A DNA stretch of 46,520 nucleotides from Caldisphaera sp. (GCA_002877855.1 PNIA01000019.1:1-46520), one strand, 5' to 3'. Counted from the first letter of the stretch, positions 1-7,603 are shown. Notes: generated by a model from the letters alone, not told the origin. Program-made: numbers and translations.

Positions 1-98
1 TCTAATATTACTGGTTTTATGTACCCTTTCTTAACATAGCTCTGTAACGTACGGTATGATATTCCTAGGCGTTGGCATACTTCCTTAGGCCTCAGCAT
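1..98 (-). CDS. tnpA: IS607-type serine recombinase (TnpA), N-terminal fragment cut by window edge
   Basis: The minus strand opens an uninterrupted reading frame at ATG 96-98 that runs off the left edge. Its first 32 residues start MLRPKEVCQRLGISYRTLQS and continue with YVKKGYIKPV. This is the MerR-type helix-turn-helix that begins IS607-family transposases (archaeal resolvase COG2452); it binds DNA, while the catalytic serine domain and any TnpB partner would lie outside the window. A TATA-like box sits about 34 bp upstream and gives a very short leader. G+C around it looks higher than in neighbouring genes, which fits a mobile element. The HTH match is by recognition. Whether the element is intact cannot be judged. 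Confidence 0.75.
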   Translation of the reverse strand, partial: MLRPKEVCQRLGISYRTLQSYVKKGYIKPVIL

Positions 99-347
99 CG
101 TTCAGTACCATAATTAAATTCACATACAAAGTATATAAACTTCACGGTTTATCGGAAACTGTTGACGACGGCTTTGCAATTATAACAGGTAGTTCTAGGT
201 CGTGTGATAATATTGCCTCCATATGCTTGAACTATGAGAGGCTTAATAGTTGGGTAGAACTCTTCTTATCTCCTCCCAGTCCTGGGGATCAAGACTAGCC
301 TTTAGTTTGTCATTTATGATGTAGAGCATTTAGAAGCAATTGATATT
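99..347. other. Gene-poor stretch upstream of the IS607 fragment, possible decayed coding remnant
   Basis: No convincing gene was found here. On the minus strand there are three short overlapping frames of about 28 to 35 codons, one starting MLYIINDKLKASLDPQDWEE at about 329, each ended by stops. Base composition looks less AT-rich than the unique genes to the right. This pattern fits the outer end of a mobile element or a decayed gene next to it, but none of the short peptides could be identified. Confidence 0.3.
132..139 (-). promoter_or_regulatory. TATA-like box for the IS607 tnpA
   Basis: Read on the minus strand the sequence is GAAGTTTATATA, a purine-rich BRE-like stretch followed by an archaeal TATA box. 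It lies about 34 bp before the tnpA ATG, so transcription would start about 10 nt before the gene. It is assigned by position and sequence only. Confidence 0.45.
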
Positions 348-683
348 TTATTTTGTGTTAATTCTTATTCTATTTATGTCATAATCTTTTATTTTTCCAT
401 CAGAAATATCTATTTCTATGGAAAATATTACCTCTGCATCTATTAAATCACTTTTAAATTTATACTTACATTCAACAATCCCTTCTTTTGAGTTGTTGCA
501 AATTAATTCTATTCCTTCAGTGCTTAAAGTTTCTGAAAACTTTTCTATAAAATCTCCTATGTGGTCATCTAAATAATCTTGTATTGTATTTATGTCTTCT
601 GCTAAATCATTTAATTCATCAGATAATTCATCTATATCATTCACGTTTTCAAGATCAATATAACATGTCAAGCTATACACCAA
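348..683 (-). CDS. Small acidic protein of unknown function
   Basis: This 111-residue frame starts at TTG 683, or more probably GTG 680 since the first codons read TTG GTG. The protein is unrecognised. Its first half is strongly acidic (repeated D/E/N with hydrophobic spacing, probably helical). The second half looks like beta strands, with CKYKFKSDL and EVIFSIEIDI. There are no membrane segments and only two cysteines besides that of CKYKF. A TATA-like TATTTAAA lies about 30 bp upstream on the minus strand, which suggests a leaderless message. Codon use matches the host, so it looks like a resident gene beside the mobile element rather than part of it. Confidence 0.5.
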   Translation of the reverse strand: MVYSLTCYIDLENVNDIDELSDELNDLAEDINTIQDYLDDHIGDFIEKFSETLSTEGIELICNNSKEGIVECKYKFKSDLIDAEVIFSIEIDISDGKIKDYDINRIRINTK

Positions 684-826
684 AATGATATTTCTTAAAT
701 TAAAGTTTTAAATATATGTGCTATTTTATAATTTAATATGTAAAAATTAAAATTTAAACTAAGTAATACTGAGAGTTTCCAACTTTAATTGCAGAAAATT
801 AATTTAATAAGAATTGGGAAATAAAA

Positions 827-1123
827 ATGGAGTCAGTTGGTCAAAAAAGTATTGAACCCATGCAAAGTATAAATGCTAACTTACTTGATATTATGAATAA
901 AAATTTAGATTTAGAGGTATATATAGATAAGCATGCATGGGAGTTACTAAAAGGTTATTTGTATAAAAAAGGATTTGTTGTAGAATTATCAAAGAAACCA
1001 AAGCATTTATACATATATGTTTCTTTGGAGAAAGGAAAAATATCAATTGAATTAAAGGATAAAGATAATATGATATATAAAGAACTTATGACAATTGAAG
1101 ATTTTGTAAAAACCTTTTCATGA
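827..1123 (+). CDS. Small protein of unknown function
   Basis: This is a 98-residue frame starting at ATG with GGGA about 8 bp upstream. It is unrecognised. The layout seen is a polar N-terminus, an amphipathic helix region (LLDIMNKNLDLEVYIDKHAW), then lysine-rich alternating strands ending in EDFVKTFS. It has no cysteines and no membrane helix, so it is likely a small soluble protein. It stands alone between two minus-strand genes. A role cannot be given. The good start context and host-like composition support it being real. Confidence 0.5.
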   Translation: MESVGQKSIEPMQSINANLLDIMNKNLDLEVYIDKHAWELLKGYLYKKGFVVELSKKPKHLYIYVSLEKGKISIELKDKDNMIYKELMTIEDFVKTFS

Positions 1124-1204
1124 TAGCAAGTTGATTTTAAGTTAATCGGAATATATGAAATAAAACGTTGTAGTTAATTTTCTTCTAAAATTTAATTTAT
1201 AGTA

Positions 1205-1966
1205 TTATTCATTATTTAGCTTCCATAAGGCATTTAATTTATCAAATACTTCTCTTGCTTCTAGTTCTTCTTGTTGTACTATACTAATTAATCCTTCTGC
1301 ACTTCTTAAAACAATAATATAGGATTTTTTTGATGATATTAAATCATATAGTATAGGTTTATAAATTTTAAAAGATATTCCTAGTTCTTTTCCTTCATCT
1401 TTTAACCCTTTATTAAACTCATTAAATTCCTCAACAAATACTCTTATATCGTTAACGAACATCATTACTGATTTTATTAATGGTTTAAGATTTTCTTCCC
1501 AATTACTTAAATTTCTGCTTGTTGCAATGTATAATATGTCTGTGTCTCTGGCTTTTTCGGCTAATACGGATAAGAGATTATAATACCCCTTTACCATAAG
1601 AATTTCATTTATGTTTTCTGATATAGTTACATTTTCAAGATTATCTGCTATATTTAGAATTTCTTTTATTTTTTTCTTTGATTCTTCTTCTAAGCGGGCA
1701 ATAGCTGAAACTGCAACAGCTCTTGGATGGACTGCTCTATACCAACCCTTTGGATCAGAAACAGCCATACCTTTAGCTTCAAGTACTTTTATTACATCAT
1801 AAATTCTAGGCAATGGTACTCCGCTTTTTGCGCTGGCTTCCTTAGGATCCTTAGCCCCTTCTAACAAGGCTAAATACAATTTTGCTTCATAAAGCGTTAG
1901 ATCCAAGCTTTTTCTTATTTTTTCTATAATTTCATCTTTTGTATTTTCTGACACAATATACCCCAT
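1205..1966 (-). CDS. TrmB-family transcriptional regulator
   Basis: This 253-residue protein has an N-terminal winged helix (about residues 12-85) typical of TrmB: LDLTLYEAKLYLALLEGAKD, then SGVPLPRIYDVIKVLEAKGM with the recognition helix, and WYRAVHPRAV. A coiled-coil linker (about 88-118, EEESKKKIKEILNIADNLE) and a phospholipase-D-like C-terminal half (about 120-250) follow. TrmB proteins usually sense sugars, but this one could have another ligand. The ATG lies about 25-30 bp below a TATA-like AGTTTATC, so the message is probably leaderless. It lies just downstream of, and in the same direction as, the ESCRT-III gene, separated by 64 bp of AT-rich DNA. Confidence 0.85.
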   Translation of the reverse strand: MGYIVSENTKDEIIEKIRKSLDLTLYEAKLYLALLEGAKDPKEASAKSGVPLPRIYDVIKVLEAKGMAVSDPKGWYRAVHPRAVAVSAIARLEEESKKKIKEILNIADNLENVTISENINEILMVKGYYNLLSVLAEKARDTDILYIATSRNLSNWEENLKPLIKSVMMFVNDIRVFVEEFNEFNKGLKDEGKELGISFKIYKPILYDLISSKKSYIIVLRSAEGLISIVQQEELEAREVFDKLNALWKLNNE

Positions 1967-2030
1967 TATATTTAATCCTGATAGAAAAGATAAACTTTTA
2001 AAAAATTTAAAATAAAAAAATTAAAATTGG

Positions 2031-2708
2031 TTATTTGCCGGAACCGGCAGTAGCGCTGTTAAGGTTATTAGTTGAAGTTGGTATACTTTCTGCTGATGGA
2101 ATCTCTGGGAATTCTTGTTTCATCTTTTGTTCTGCTACTAAGCTTGCATCTTTTAATATCTTTTGGGCTTCTTCAGTTACGAATTCGTTTTCTAACATTG
2201 GTACACTTCCAGAGCTGTATTGCATTAATGCCATCTGTAATTCTTCATCTACTCCCATTAATTCTGTAAACACGTCTGGCATCATTCCCTTTAAGTATCC
2301 AGCTACGCTCTTCAGAGCAATTATAGCTGGGGCTAAGTCTGCATTAACGTCACCAAATATTAATGTTGTATCTAATCTCAACTTTACTCTTTCTAAAGCA
2401 AATCTAACAGTCATTAATACCTTAGCCATCTTTCTTACTTCGGCTACTTCATTAGCATACATTCCAGCTTTGCTTTTGTCTCCTTCGACCAATGCATTAA
2501 CAGTCTTTTCAAATAGTTGTTTATCATATGCTTCTAGCTTGCTTAAATTGTAGTCCAATTTATTTATTTGAGTTGCTATTTTATATGTAGCACTTATTAT
2601 TTGCCCCTTTAATGGGGGAGGGGGTCTTACAAACTCTTTTACTTTCTGACCTATAGTCTCCTTCTTCTGTTCATACCATCTCTTGTTCCATTCATCTAAG
2701 CTGCTCAT
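2031..2708 (-). CDS. ESCRT-III-like cell division protein (CdvB family, short paralogue type)
   Basis: This 225-residue protein has the archaeal ESCRT-III core at about residues 30-185. A proline run (RPPPPLKGQ, about 28-36) is followed by long basic-then-acidic helices (ATYKIATQINKLDYNLSKLE, MAKVLMTVRFALERVKLRLD). ESCRT-III proteins polymerise at the membrane during crenarchaeal division and vesicle budding. After about residue 185 there is only a short serine/asparagine-rich tail with PEIPSAESIP. The C-terminal winged-helix segment that lets Sulfolobus CdvB bind CdvA is not visible, and the length matches the CdvB1/CdvB2 paralogues. It diverges from cdvA across about 105 bp. GGTGA precedes the ATG by about 8 bp. 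No CdvC ATPase is in the window. Confidence 0.88.
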   Translation of the reverse strand: MSSLDEWNKRWYEQKKETIGQKVKEFVRPPPPLKGQIISATYKIATQINKLDYNLSKLEAYDKQLFEKTVNALVEGDKSKAGMYANEVAEVRKMAKVLMTVRFALERVKLRLDTTLIFGDVNADLAPAIIALKSVAGYLKGMMPDVFTELMGVDEELQMALMQYSSGSVPMLENEFVTEEAQKILKDASLVAEQKMKQEFPEIPSAESIPTSTNNLNSATAGSGK

Positions 2709-2782
2709 TAATTGCTCACCGATAATCTATAGTTGCTGTTATATCTTAATAAGGAGAAGAACTTAGTAAGTGGGGGTTTCAC

Positions 2783-2790
2783 ATTATATA
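2783..2790 (+). promoter_or_regulatory. TATA box of cdvA in a shared divergent promoter region
   Basis: ATTATATA lies about 24-28 bp before the TTG/GTG start of cdvA, so the message would be leaderless. The 100-bp gap (2709-2810) also holds a minus-strand TATA-like TTATTAAG and the GGTGA site of the ESCRT-III gene. The two division genes therefore share one short control region. Confidence 0.55.
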
Positions 2791-2813
2791 TTCTACCTGT
2801 TAATTAAAGATTG

Positions 2814-3533
2814 GTGTCTATAGTGGCGATCCTAAAAATTGATGAGGTTTCCAGATATACTGGCGACGAAATACATGACGAATATGGAAGGGTTTTAGGT
2901 ACTATAATAAGTATACAAAGCTCAGTTGATGGTAGGGTTGAAAGTCTTACAATTAAAGTTGCAGATAGGTATCTTGAAACAATAGAAGGAGAAAGATTAA
3001 AAATACAGGAAGGTAAAATAATTGTTATACCAAATTGGAAATTTGAAGCTAGTAGGATAATAGAAAACTTAGATAGAGCATATAAAAGAAGGAAGGCATT
3101 AGATACAGTAAATGGGCAAAACGAATTACCAAGTAGTGTAGTAGAACCAATGAAAAGAAGGCTAGAAGAAGACATAAAAGCTCTAAGAATTAAAGCAGAC
3201 GAAGTTAAGAAAGTTATAAATGGTAGAGTAGGAGAAATAGAAGATGAAGAGCTTAAAGTGGCTAAAGCTATAGCTAGTATAGAAATTTCATATTTTAGTG
3301 GTGAAGTTGGTGAAAAAGGTTACACACAAAGCATGAATCATCTAAGAAAGCTAAAGGAATCAATAAGTGAAGAAAAAAGAAATGCAAAAGAGTATTTGGA
3401 GAAATTAGACAAAACTATGCAATTAGCATTTAGTGAAAACAAAGAAGTAGCTAAACCTAAAGAGGAAGAGAATAAAATACCGCAAATTCCTCAAACAAAT
3501 CAAGGATCTTTAGTAGTGAAAATACAAGGTTAA
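2814..3533 (+). CDS. cdvA: Cell division protein CdvA
   Basis: This protein of about 239 residues has the CdvA layout. A PRC-barrel-like N-terminal domain (about 5-75: KIDEVSRYTGDEIHDEYGRV, then VIPNWKFEAS) is followed by a long coiled coil (about 85-205) and a low-complexity proline/glutamine tail ending SLVVKIQG. That tail is the likely equivalent of the Sulfolobus CdvA C-terminal motif that docks onto the CdvB winged helix. In Sulfolobus CdvA marks the mid-cell site and recruits ESCRT-III. Two adjacent starts are possible, TTG 2811 and GTG 2814; GTG is preferred from the TATA spacing. The usual cdvA-cdvB-cdvC order is not kept: the ESCRT-III gene is divergent and the next gene down is a tRNA. 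Confidence 0.88.
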   Translation: MSIVAILKIDEVSRYTGDEIHDEYGRVLGTIISIQSSVDGRVESLTIKVADRYLETIEGERLKIQEGKIIVIPNWKFEASRIIENLDRAYKRRKALDTVNGQNELPSSVVEPMKRRLEEDIKALRIKADEVKKVINGRVGEIEDEELKVAKAIASIEISYFSGEVGEKGYTQSMNHLRKLKESISEEKRNAKEYLEKLDKTMQLAFSENKEVAKPKEEENKIPQIPQTNQGSLVVKIQG

Positions 3534-3540
3534 CGGTATA

Positions 3541-3553
3541 ATTTTTTATTATG
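3541..3553 (+). terminator. T-rich terminator after cdvA
   Basis: ATTTTTTATTATG follows the cdvA stop by 8 bp. Archaeal RNA polymerase can stop at such T-runs without a hairpin. It also separates cdvA from the tRNA-Leu unit. It is assigned by composition only. Confidence 0.35.
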
Positions 3554-3625
3554 ATATTATAATCTATTTATTTTGGTTAAAAAGAAATAAAATTTATTCC
3601 CCTCAAATGTATAATTAGAATATGC

Positions 3626-3711
3626 GCGGGGGTGCCCGAGCTTGGTCTAAAGGGGACGGGCTCAAGACCCGTTGGCGTAGGCCTGCGTGGGTTCAAATCC
3701 CACCCCCCGCA
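3626..3711 (+). tRNA. tRNA-Leu (anticodon CAA)
   Basis: The 86-nt cloverleaf has acceptor stem GCGGGGG/CCCCCGC plus discriminator A (3711), and a D-arm CCC..GGG around GGTCTAAA. The anticodon stem ACGGG/CCCGT encloses loop CTCAAGA, with the anticodon at 3663-3665. A long variable arm (GGC/GCC stem) marks a class II tRNA, and the T-arm is GTGGG-TTCAAAT-CCCAC. CCA is not encoded and no intron is seen. A T-rich TATA-like AAATTTATT lies about 30 bp upstream. The tRNA would read the UUG codon, common as both leucine and start codon here. The DUF1028 gene begins only 20 bp downstream. Confidence 0.97.
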
Positions 3712-3730
3712 TTTTTATGATGGTGAAAAT

Positions 3731-4624
3731 ATGAGTAACGAAAGTCAATATAAGATAAGTATGTCTACTTTTTCTATAGTAGGAGTTGACGTAGATAATG
3801 GGGATCTTGGAGTTGCAGTCGCTTCCAAATTTTTAGCTGTAGGTCATGTTGTACCATGGGTCAAAACAAATGTTGGAGCAATTGCAACTCAAGCATGGGC
3901 TAACGTCAGATATGGTCCGTTAGGATTAAGATATTTAGAAAAAGGGATAAATCCAAAGGATGCTATAAATAGATTAACAGAAAAGGACAGGAAAAGAGAT
4001 TATAGACAAATTGGTATTGTCAATTTTAAAGGTGAATCGGCAGCGTTTACTGGAAAGAATTGCCTTAGTTATGCGGGTCATATAACAGGAAATGGCTTTT
4101 CAGTGCAAGGCAATATATTAAAAGGTGAAGAAGTTTTAAATTCTATGGCAAGAACCTTCGAAAATGCTAAAGGCGAATTAGTTGATAAACTTATTGCAGC
4201 TCTTGAGGCTGGAGATAACGCAGGTGGAGATAAAAGAGGAAAACAATCAGCTGCATTGATAGTATTAAGAAAGTGTGGAGGATATGGAGGATGCCGTGCA
4301 GGTGTTGATAAGTATGTTGATATTAGGGTAGATGATAGCAATGAGCCAATTGCAGAATTGAAAAGAATTTTTAAGATATGGGATTTAACATTTTTAAAAA
4401 GAGATAAAGAATTATTGGATTGGAAGGACATATGGAGTGATGTAGCAAAAGCATTAATAAAATTAGGCTATTTAGATTATGTACCTAAGAAACAAAATGA
4501 TAAAAAATTGATTATGGCCTTTAATACTTGGGTTAGTACTAATAACTTTGAAAATAAGCTTAGAAGAGATAAAAAAGTTTGGAAATCTATTTACGATTAT
4601 TTACTGGATCAATCTAAATCTTAA
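3731..4624 (+). CDS. DUF1028 family protein (Ntn-hydrolase-like)
   Basis: This 297-residue protein opens MSNESQYKISMSTFSIVGVD. The first 210 residues match the DUF1028 family (COG3342): MSTFSIVGVDVDNGDLGVAV, VGAIATQAWANVRYGPLGLR, then GDNAGGDKRGKQSAALIVLR and VDIRVDDSNEPIAEL. The family is thought to have an Ntn-hydrolase fold, and its substrate is not known. The last 85 or so residues (from IFKIWDLTFL) are a lysine-rich helical extension that may be lineage-specific. The ATG with GGTGAAA 4 bp upstream is chosen; a longer frame would start inside the tRNA and is rejected. The gene lies 20 bp after the tRNA and is perhaps co-transcribed with it. Confidence 0.85.
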   Translation: MSNESQYKISMSTFSIVGVDVDNGDLGVAVASKFLAVGHVVPWVKTNVGAIATQAWANVRYGPLGLRYLEKGINPKDAINRLTEKDRKRDYRQIGIVNFKGESAAFTGKNCLSYAGHITGNGFSVQGNILKGEEVLNSMARTFENAKGELVDKLIAALEAGDNAGGDKRGKQSAALIVLRKCGGYGGCRAGVDKYVDIRVDDSNEPIAELKRIFKIWDLTFLKRDKELLDWKDIWSDVAKALIKLGYLDYVPKKQNDKKLIMAFNTWVSTNNFENKLRRDKKVWKSIYDYLLDQSKS

Positions 4625-4755
4625 ATTAACATTTAATTTATAAATCCTTTTTTAATAACAAATGTTATGTAGCTTACAATTTTTAGGTTTAAATATATTA
4701 TCGTAATATGATTTTTTAAAGTCCGAAATATATCTATTTTAAACATGGTGAAAAT

Positions 4756-5268
4756 ATGAAATCGCTAAGTAAATCTGCTTTGATAATAGCAGTTATCATA
4801 ATTGTAATAGCGGGGCTGGGGCTATACTATTATGAATCTTATGGAAAGGTTTATGTATATTTATCCGATCCAGGTAATTCGAGTTTCATTGCAATTTATT
4901 TAACTGTAACATCAATTCAAGTTCATTCTAACAAAGGATGGATGACTATATCTAATAAGACTGAAACCATCCAACTATCTTCAATACCTCAATTTGTTGC
5001 ATCGGCTAATCTTCCTACAGGTAATTATACAGAACTTAGATTTGTTGTAGAATCAGTAATGATATCACTTGCGAACAATGTTAACGTGTCAGCTACTTTG
5101 CCTAGCAATGTATTTAAAGTCGCGATACCAGGTGGATTGACTGTAAAGAGTGGAAGTCCACAGTATTTAACAATAAGCATTGGACCTCATGTCACAGAAA
5201 CTGGAAATGGTAGCTTTATATTAAGACCACTTATAACAGTAACTGCTTCAAATAAACCTCCAAAATGA
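4756..5268 (+). CDS. Membrane-anchored extracellular DUF4382-like protein
   Basis: This 170-residue protein has a lysine/serine N-terminus, one strong membrane helix (about 8-27, ALIIAVIIIVIAGLGLYYYE), then an outside beta-rich domain with many N-glycosylation sequons (NSS, NKT, NYT, NVS, NGS). The domain has the DUF4382 pattern: VYVYLSDPGNSSFIAIYLTV, VTSIQVH, LPTGNYTELRFVVESV and a final ILRPLITVTA strand. That family is a beta-sandwich found on cell surfaces, with no assigned activity. The start is ATG with GGTGAAAAT just upstream. It converges with the stomatin gene, whose stop is 3 bp away. Confidence 0.65.
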   Translation: MKSLSKSALIIAVIIIVIAGLGLYYYESYGKVYVYLSDPGNSSFIAIYLTVTSIQVHSNKGWMTISNKTETIQLSSIPQFVASANLPTGNYTELRFVVESVMISLANNVNVSATLPSNVFKVAIPGGLTVKSGSPQYLTISIGPHVTETGNGSFILRPLITVTASNKPPK

Positions 5269-5271
5269 TTT

Positions 5272-6117
5272 TTATGTTTTCTTTTGTTCACTTTCTGTTT
5301 GTTTTGGTTGAGTTTGCATTAATTCTTGCATTTTTTGGATTCCAAAAACTCCTAATGGAGATCCGGAAATTGGACCTGCAGCCGGAAGATTAACTGGTAT
5401 GAGCATTAATGTATTTTTACCCTCCATTCCTAATTCATAAATCATGTTCATCCATCTTAGCATAAAAGCTTCATCATGATCTCTGTATAAATTAGCTGCT
5501 TCAACCATTTTTTGAGCAGCTTGGAACTCTGCTTCAGCTAATGTAACTCTAGCTCTTCTTTCTCTTTCAGCCTGAGCCTGCCTTGACATTGCTTCTACCA
5601 AATCGTGTGGAATTTCTACATTTCTTATCTCAACAGCAGTAACTTTTACACCCCATGCTTCTGTTTTACTATCTATTATGTTTCTTGCTAAGGCTGCAAC
5701 TTTATCTCTCTCAGCCAATACCTCATCCAAAACTGTTTGACCAATAACCTCTCTTAGAGTTGTTTCAGCTGCTAATTGAGTTGCTATATTATAGTTTTCT
5801 ACAGATAATACTACTTTTTGCAAGTCTACAGGTTGATAATACATTACTGCATCAACAACTACGGGAACATTATCTTTAGTTAAGGATTGCTCTGTCCTAA
5901 ATGCTAAAGCTTGTAATCTTGTTGATATTCTAAAGGGTATTTGAGAAATGAAAGGTATTACATAAACTATTCCAGGTCCTTTAAGTCCTCTGAATCTACC
6001 CAAAACTAAAACTGGAATTCTTTCCCATTCTTTGACAATTTTTATACCGCTTAATAATATAATTAACACTATTAAAATAATAAAAACTTCAATAACCAAT
6101 AATCCGAAATTTATCAA
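5272..6117 (-). CDS. Stomatin/slipin-type SPFH (band 7) membrane protein
   Basis: This 281-residue protein has an N-terminal membrane helix (about 5-25, LLVIEVFIILIVLIILLSGI) and an SPFH domain (about 30-200). Family signatures are GRFRGLKGPGIVYVIPFISQ, RISTRLQALAF, TLREVIGQTVLDEVLAERD, WGVKVTAVEIRNVEIPHDLV, and the coiled region MSRQAQAERERRARVTLAEA. These proteins oligomerise in the membrane and often partner with an NfeD protease. The nfeD gene is upstream on the same strand, 205 bp away, which is the standard stomatin-operon pairing. The start is TTG with GGGG about 8 bp before it. The C-terminus is Q/T-rich with no other domain. Confidence 0.92.
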   Translation of the reverse strand: MINFGLLVIEVFIILIVLIILLSGIKIVKEWERIPVLVLGRFRGLKGPGIVYVIPFISQIPFRISTRLQALAFRTEQSLTKDNVPVVVDAVMYYQPVDLQKVVLSVENYNIATQLAAETTLREVIGQTVLDEVLAERDKVAALARNIIDSKTEAWGVKVTAVEIRNVEIPHDLVEAMSRQAQAERERRARVTLAEAEFQAAQKMVEAANLYRDHDEAFMLRWMNMIYELGMEGKNTLMLIPVNLPAAGPISGSPLGVFGIQKMQELMQTQPKQTESEQKKT

Positions 6118-6270
6118 ACTTTACGCCCCATTATTACTATTATGTACGCAGTTAAAAGTTTACTTTAATAAATTTTTATTTTAGAATGTTTATTTATATT
6201 GAATTTATAACAAAGAAATCCGACTATTTTCATGCAGGTAAGTTTGCAGGCATCAATAAAAAACAATAAT

Positions 6271-6279
6271 TATATAAAT
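6271..6279 (-). promoter_or_regulatory. TATA-like box between nfeD and the stomatin gene
   Basis: On the minus strand AATTTATATAATT lies 30-50 bp beyond the nfeD stop, in a 205-bp gap, and would start a message near 6250. The stomatin gene would then have a leader of about 130 nt or use a second, closer box. This suggests that it is not transcribed only as a read-through of nfeD. The transcribed gap contains a repeated TGCAGG (see rejected list). Confidence 0.35.
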
Positions 6280-6322
6280 TAAAAGCTTTGCATTACCGCT
6301 AAACGAGATAAAGTCCTTTTTA

Positions 6323-7603
6323 TTATTTACTCTCGATCTTCTTTACTATTAATTTTAGTCCTTCAATTCTTAAAACTTCAACCATTTCTCCTTGATTTGC
6401 TGTACAAGATTCACATATTGCCTTCCATACAATACCTTCTACTTTAACTTCTCCTTCTGGGTTTAATGGTGATATGACAACACCCTTCTTTCCTATTAAT
6501 GATTCAGGTCCTGCTAGTTTTTCCTTTTTCCTCAAAGGACCTGCTATCCACCTAATATATAGACCTGCTACGATCCCCACAGCTCCCACGCCAGTTATTT
6601 CTAACTGGGATATATAACCATTGGGAACACCCGTTGAAATAAATGGAATACCCTCTGCCATGAAATAAATTCCTAATGCAGACACTATAGTTCCTGCCAT
6701 TAATGCAAATCCGTGACCTAATTTTAGTTCAATTAACATTATTGCTGCTCCTATAATGATTAAAGTAATTCCAAGTAAAGAAGCACTTATAATTTCAGCT
6801 CCAACAAGTCCAGCAATAATGGCGATAATTCCTATTACAGTTAAAAATATTGTTGGATGATATAAATCTAATAATATTGCTAAAAAGCCCAATGTCATTA
6901 AAATTCCATCTACTGTTGAGTTACTTATAGCACTTAAGAATTGTTCATAGAAATCCTCGCTTATATGTATTTGAGGATTATTAGTTAAATTCCAAGACTG
7001 CAATGCAGAGCTAAGCGAATCTGATATGCCATTAATTAGATGGTATTGATAAGCCTGGGAAGATGTATACGCTATATCGTATAAAACCATGTTTGTTGCT
7101 GCAGTTGTATTACGTCCCCATTTTTGGGCTAAACTTTGCATAAAACTTATCATAGCATCTTCTGTATGATTTTGTTCTAATTGAGAGCCACCTACAACTA
7201 TAGGAGTTGAAGGACCAATCTCTGAACCAGTACCCATTATAATTTGATTCGTTGCCATAGCTATATAGCTTCCTGCTGAAGCAGCAAGGCTATTAGGAGG
7301 GACATAAGTATATGTAGGAATGCCTGATTTATTGGCCTCTTCTATTATGTTTACAATATTTATCATATCGCTTAAATACCCTCCAGGAGTATTCATTACT
7401 ATTACTATAGCTGATGCATTATAACTCTGTGCAATAGTTAATGCTCTCTGCATCATATCACTTGAACCTATATCAACTGGTACATCAAAATTTACTATTA
7501 TAACAGGCTTTTTTATGGCACTGTTTGTGGTATTTACTTTAGTGAGCAATATAAGCATGATTAATAATAACGTGATCATTATGTATTTTTTTGTTTGTTC
7601 CAT
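6323..7603 (-). CDS. nfeD: NfeD-type membrane serine protease (ClpP class), catalytic Lys apparently missing
   Basis: This 426-residue protein has a signal/anchor helix (about 7-28), a ClpP-like domain (about 32-220), about six membrane helices (about 230-345) and a C-terminal NfeD OB-fold (about 360-424, SLIGKKGVVISPLNPEGEVK). The protease domain shows IVIVMNTPGGYLSDM and NSLAASAGSYIAMA, with the expected nucleophile Ser109. The Pyrococcus 1510 protease uses a Ser97-Lys138 pair. Here no lysine occurs between residues 94 and 160, and the position 41 after Ser109 is alanine. It may be inactive or use another base. The start is ATG with GGGG 8 bp upstream. The stomatin gene follows on the same strand. 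Confidence 0.9.
   Translation of the reverse strand: MEQTKKYIMITLLLIMLILLTKVNTTNSAIKKPVIIVNFDVPVDIGSSDMMQRALTIAQSYNASAIVIVMNTPGGYLSDMINIVNIIEEANKSGIPTYTYVPPNSLAASAGSYIAMATNQIIMGTGSEIGPSTPIVVGGSQLEQNHTEDAMISFMQSLAQKWGRNTTAATNMVLYDIAYTSSQAYQYHLINGISDSLSSALQSWNLTNNPQIHISEDFYEQFLSAISNSTVDGILMTLGFLAILLDLYHPTIFLTVIGIIAIIAGLVGAEIISASLLGITLIIIGAAIMLIELKLGHGFALMAGTIVSALGIYFMAEGIPFISTGVPNGYISQLEITGVGAVGIVAGLYIRWIAGPLRKKEKLAGPESLIGKKGVVISPLNPEGEVKVEGIVWKAICESCTANQGEMVEVLRIEGLKLIVKKIESK

Noticed and set aside
130..330. Short frames such as MEAILSHDLELPVIIAKPSS as genes
   Set aside because: They are about 25 to 35 codons, lack ribosome sites and overlap each other; treated as remnant or random.
2035..2553. 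172-residue plus-strand frame opposite the ESCRT-III gene
   Set aside because: It is an antisense shadow of a strongly recognised gene, rich in Ser/Leu/Ile as such shadows are.
3632..3730. N-terminal extension of the DUF1028 gene through the tRNA
   Set aside because: It would translate the tRNA itself; the ATG at 3731 has a good GGTGAAA site and matches the family start.
4625..4670. AACATTT..AAATGTT inverted repeat after the DUF1028 gene
   Set aside because: The arms are AT-rich with a long loop and no T-run in the right place for a terminator.
6232..6262. Repeated TGCAGG and a TATA box suggesting a small RNA between nfeD and the stomatin gene
   Set aside because: No C/D or H/ACA motif and no stable stem; kept only as the leader of the stomatin gene.
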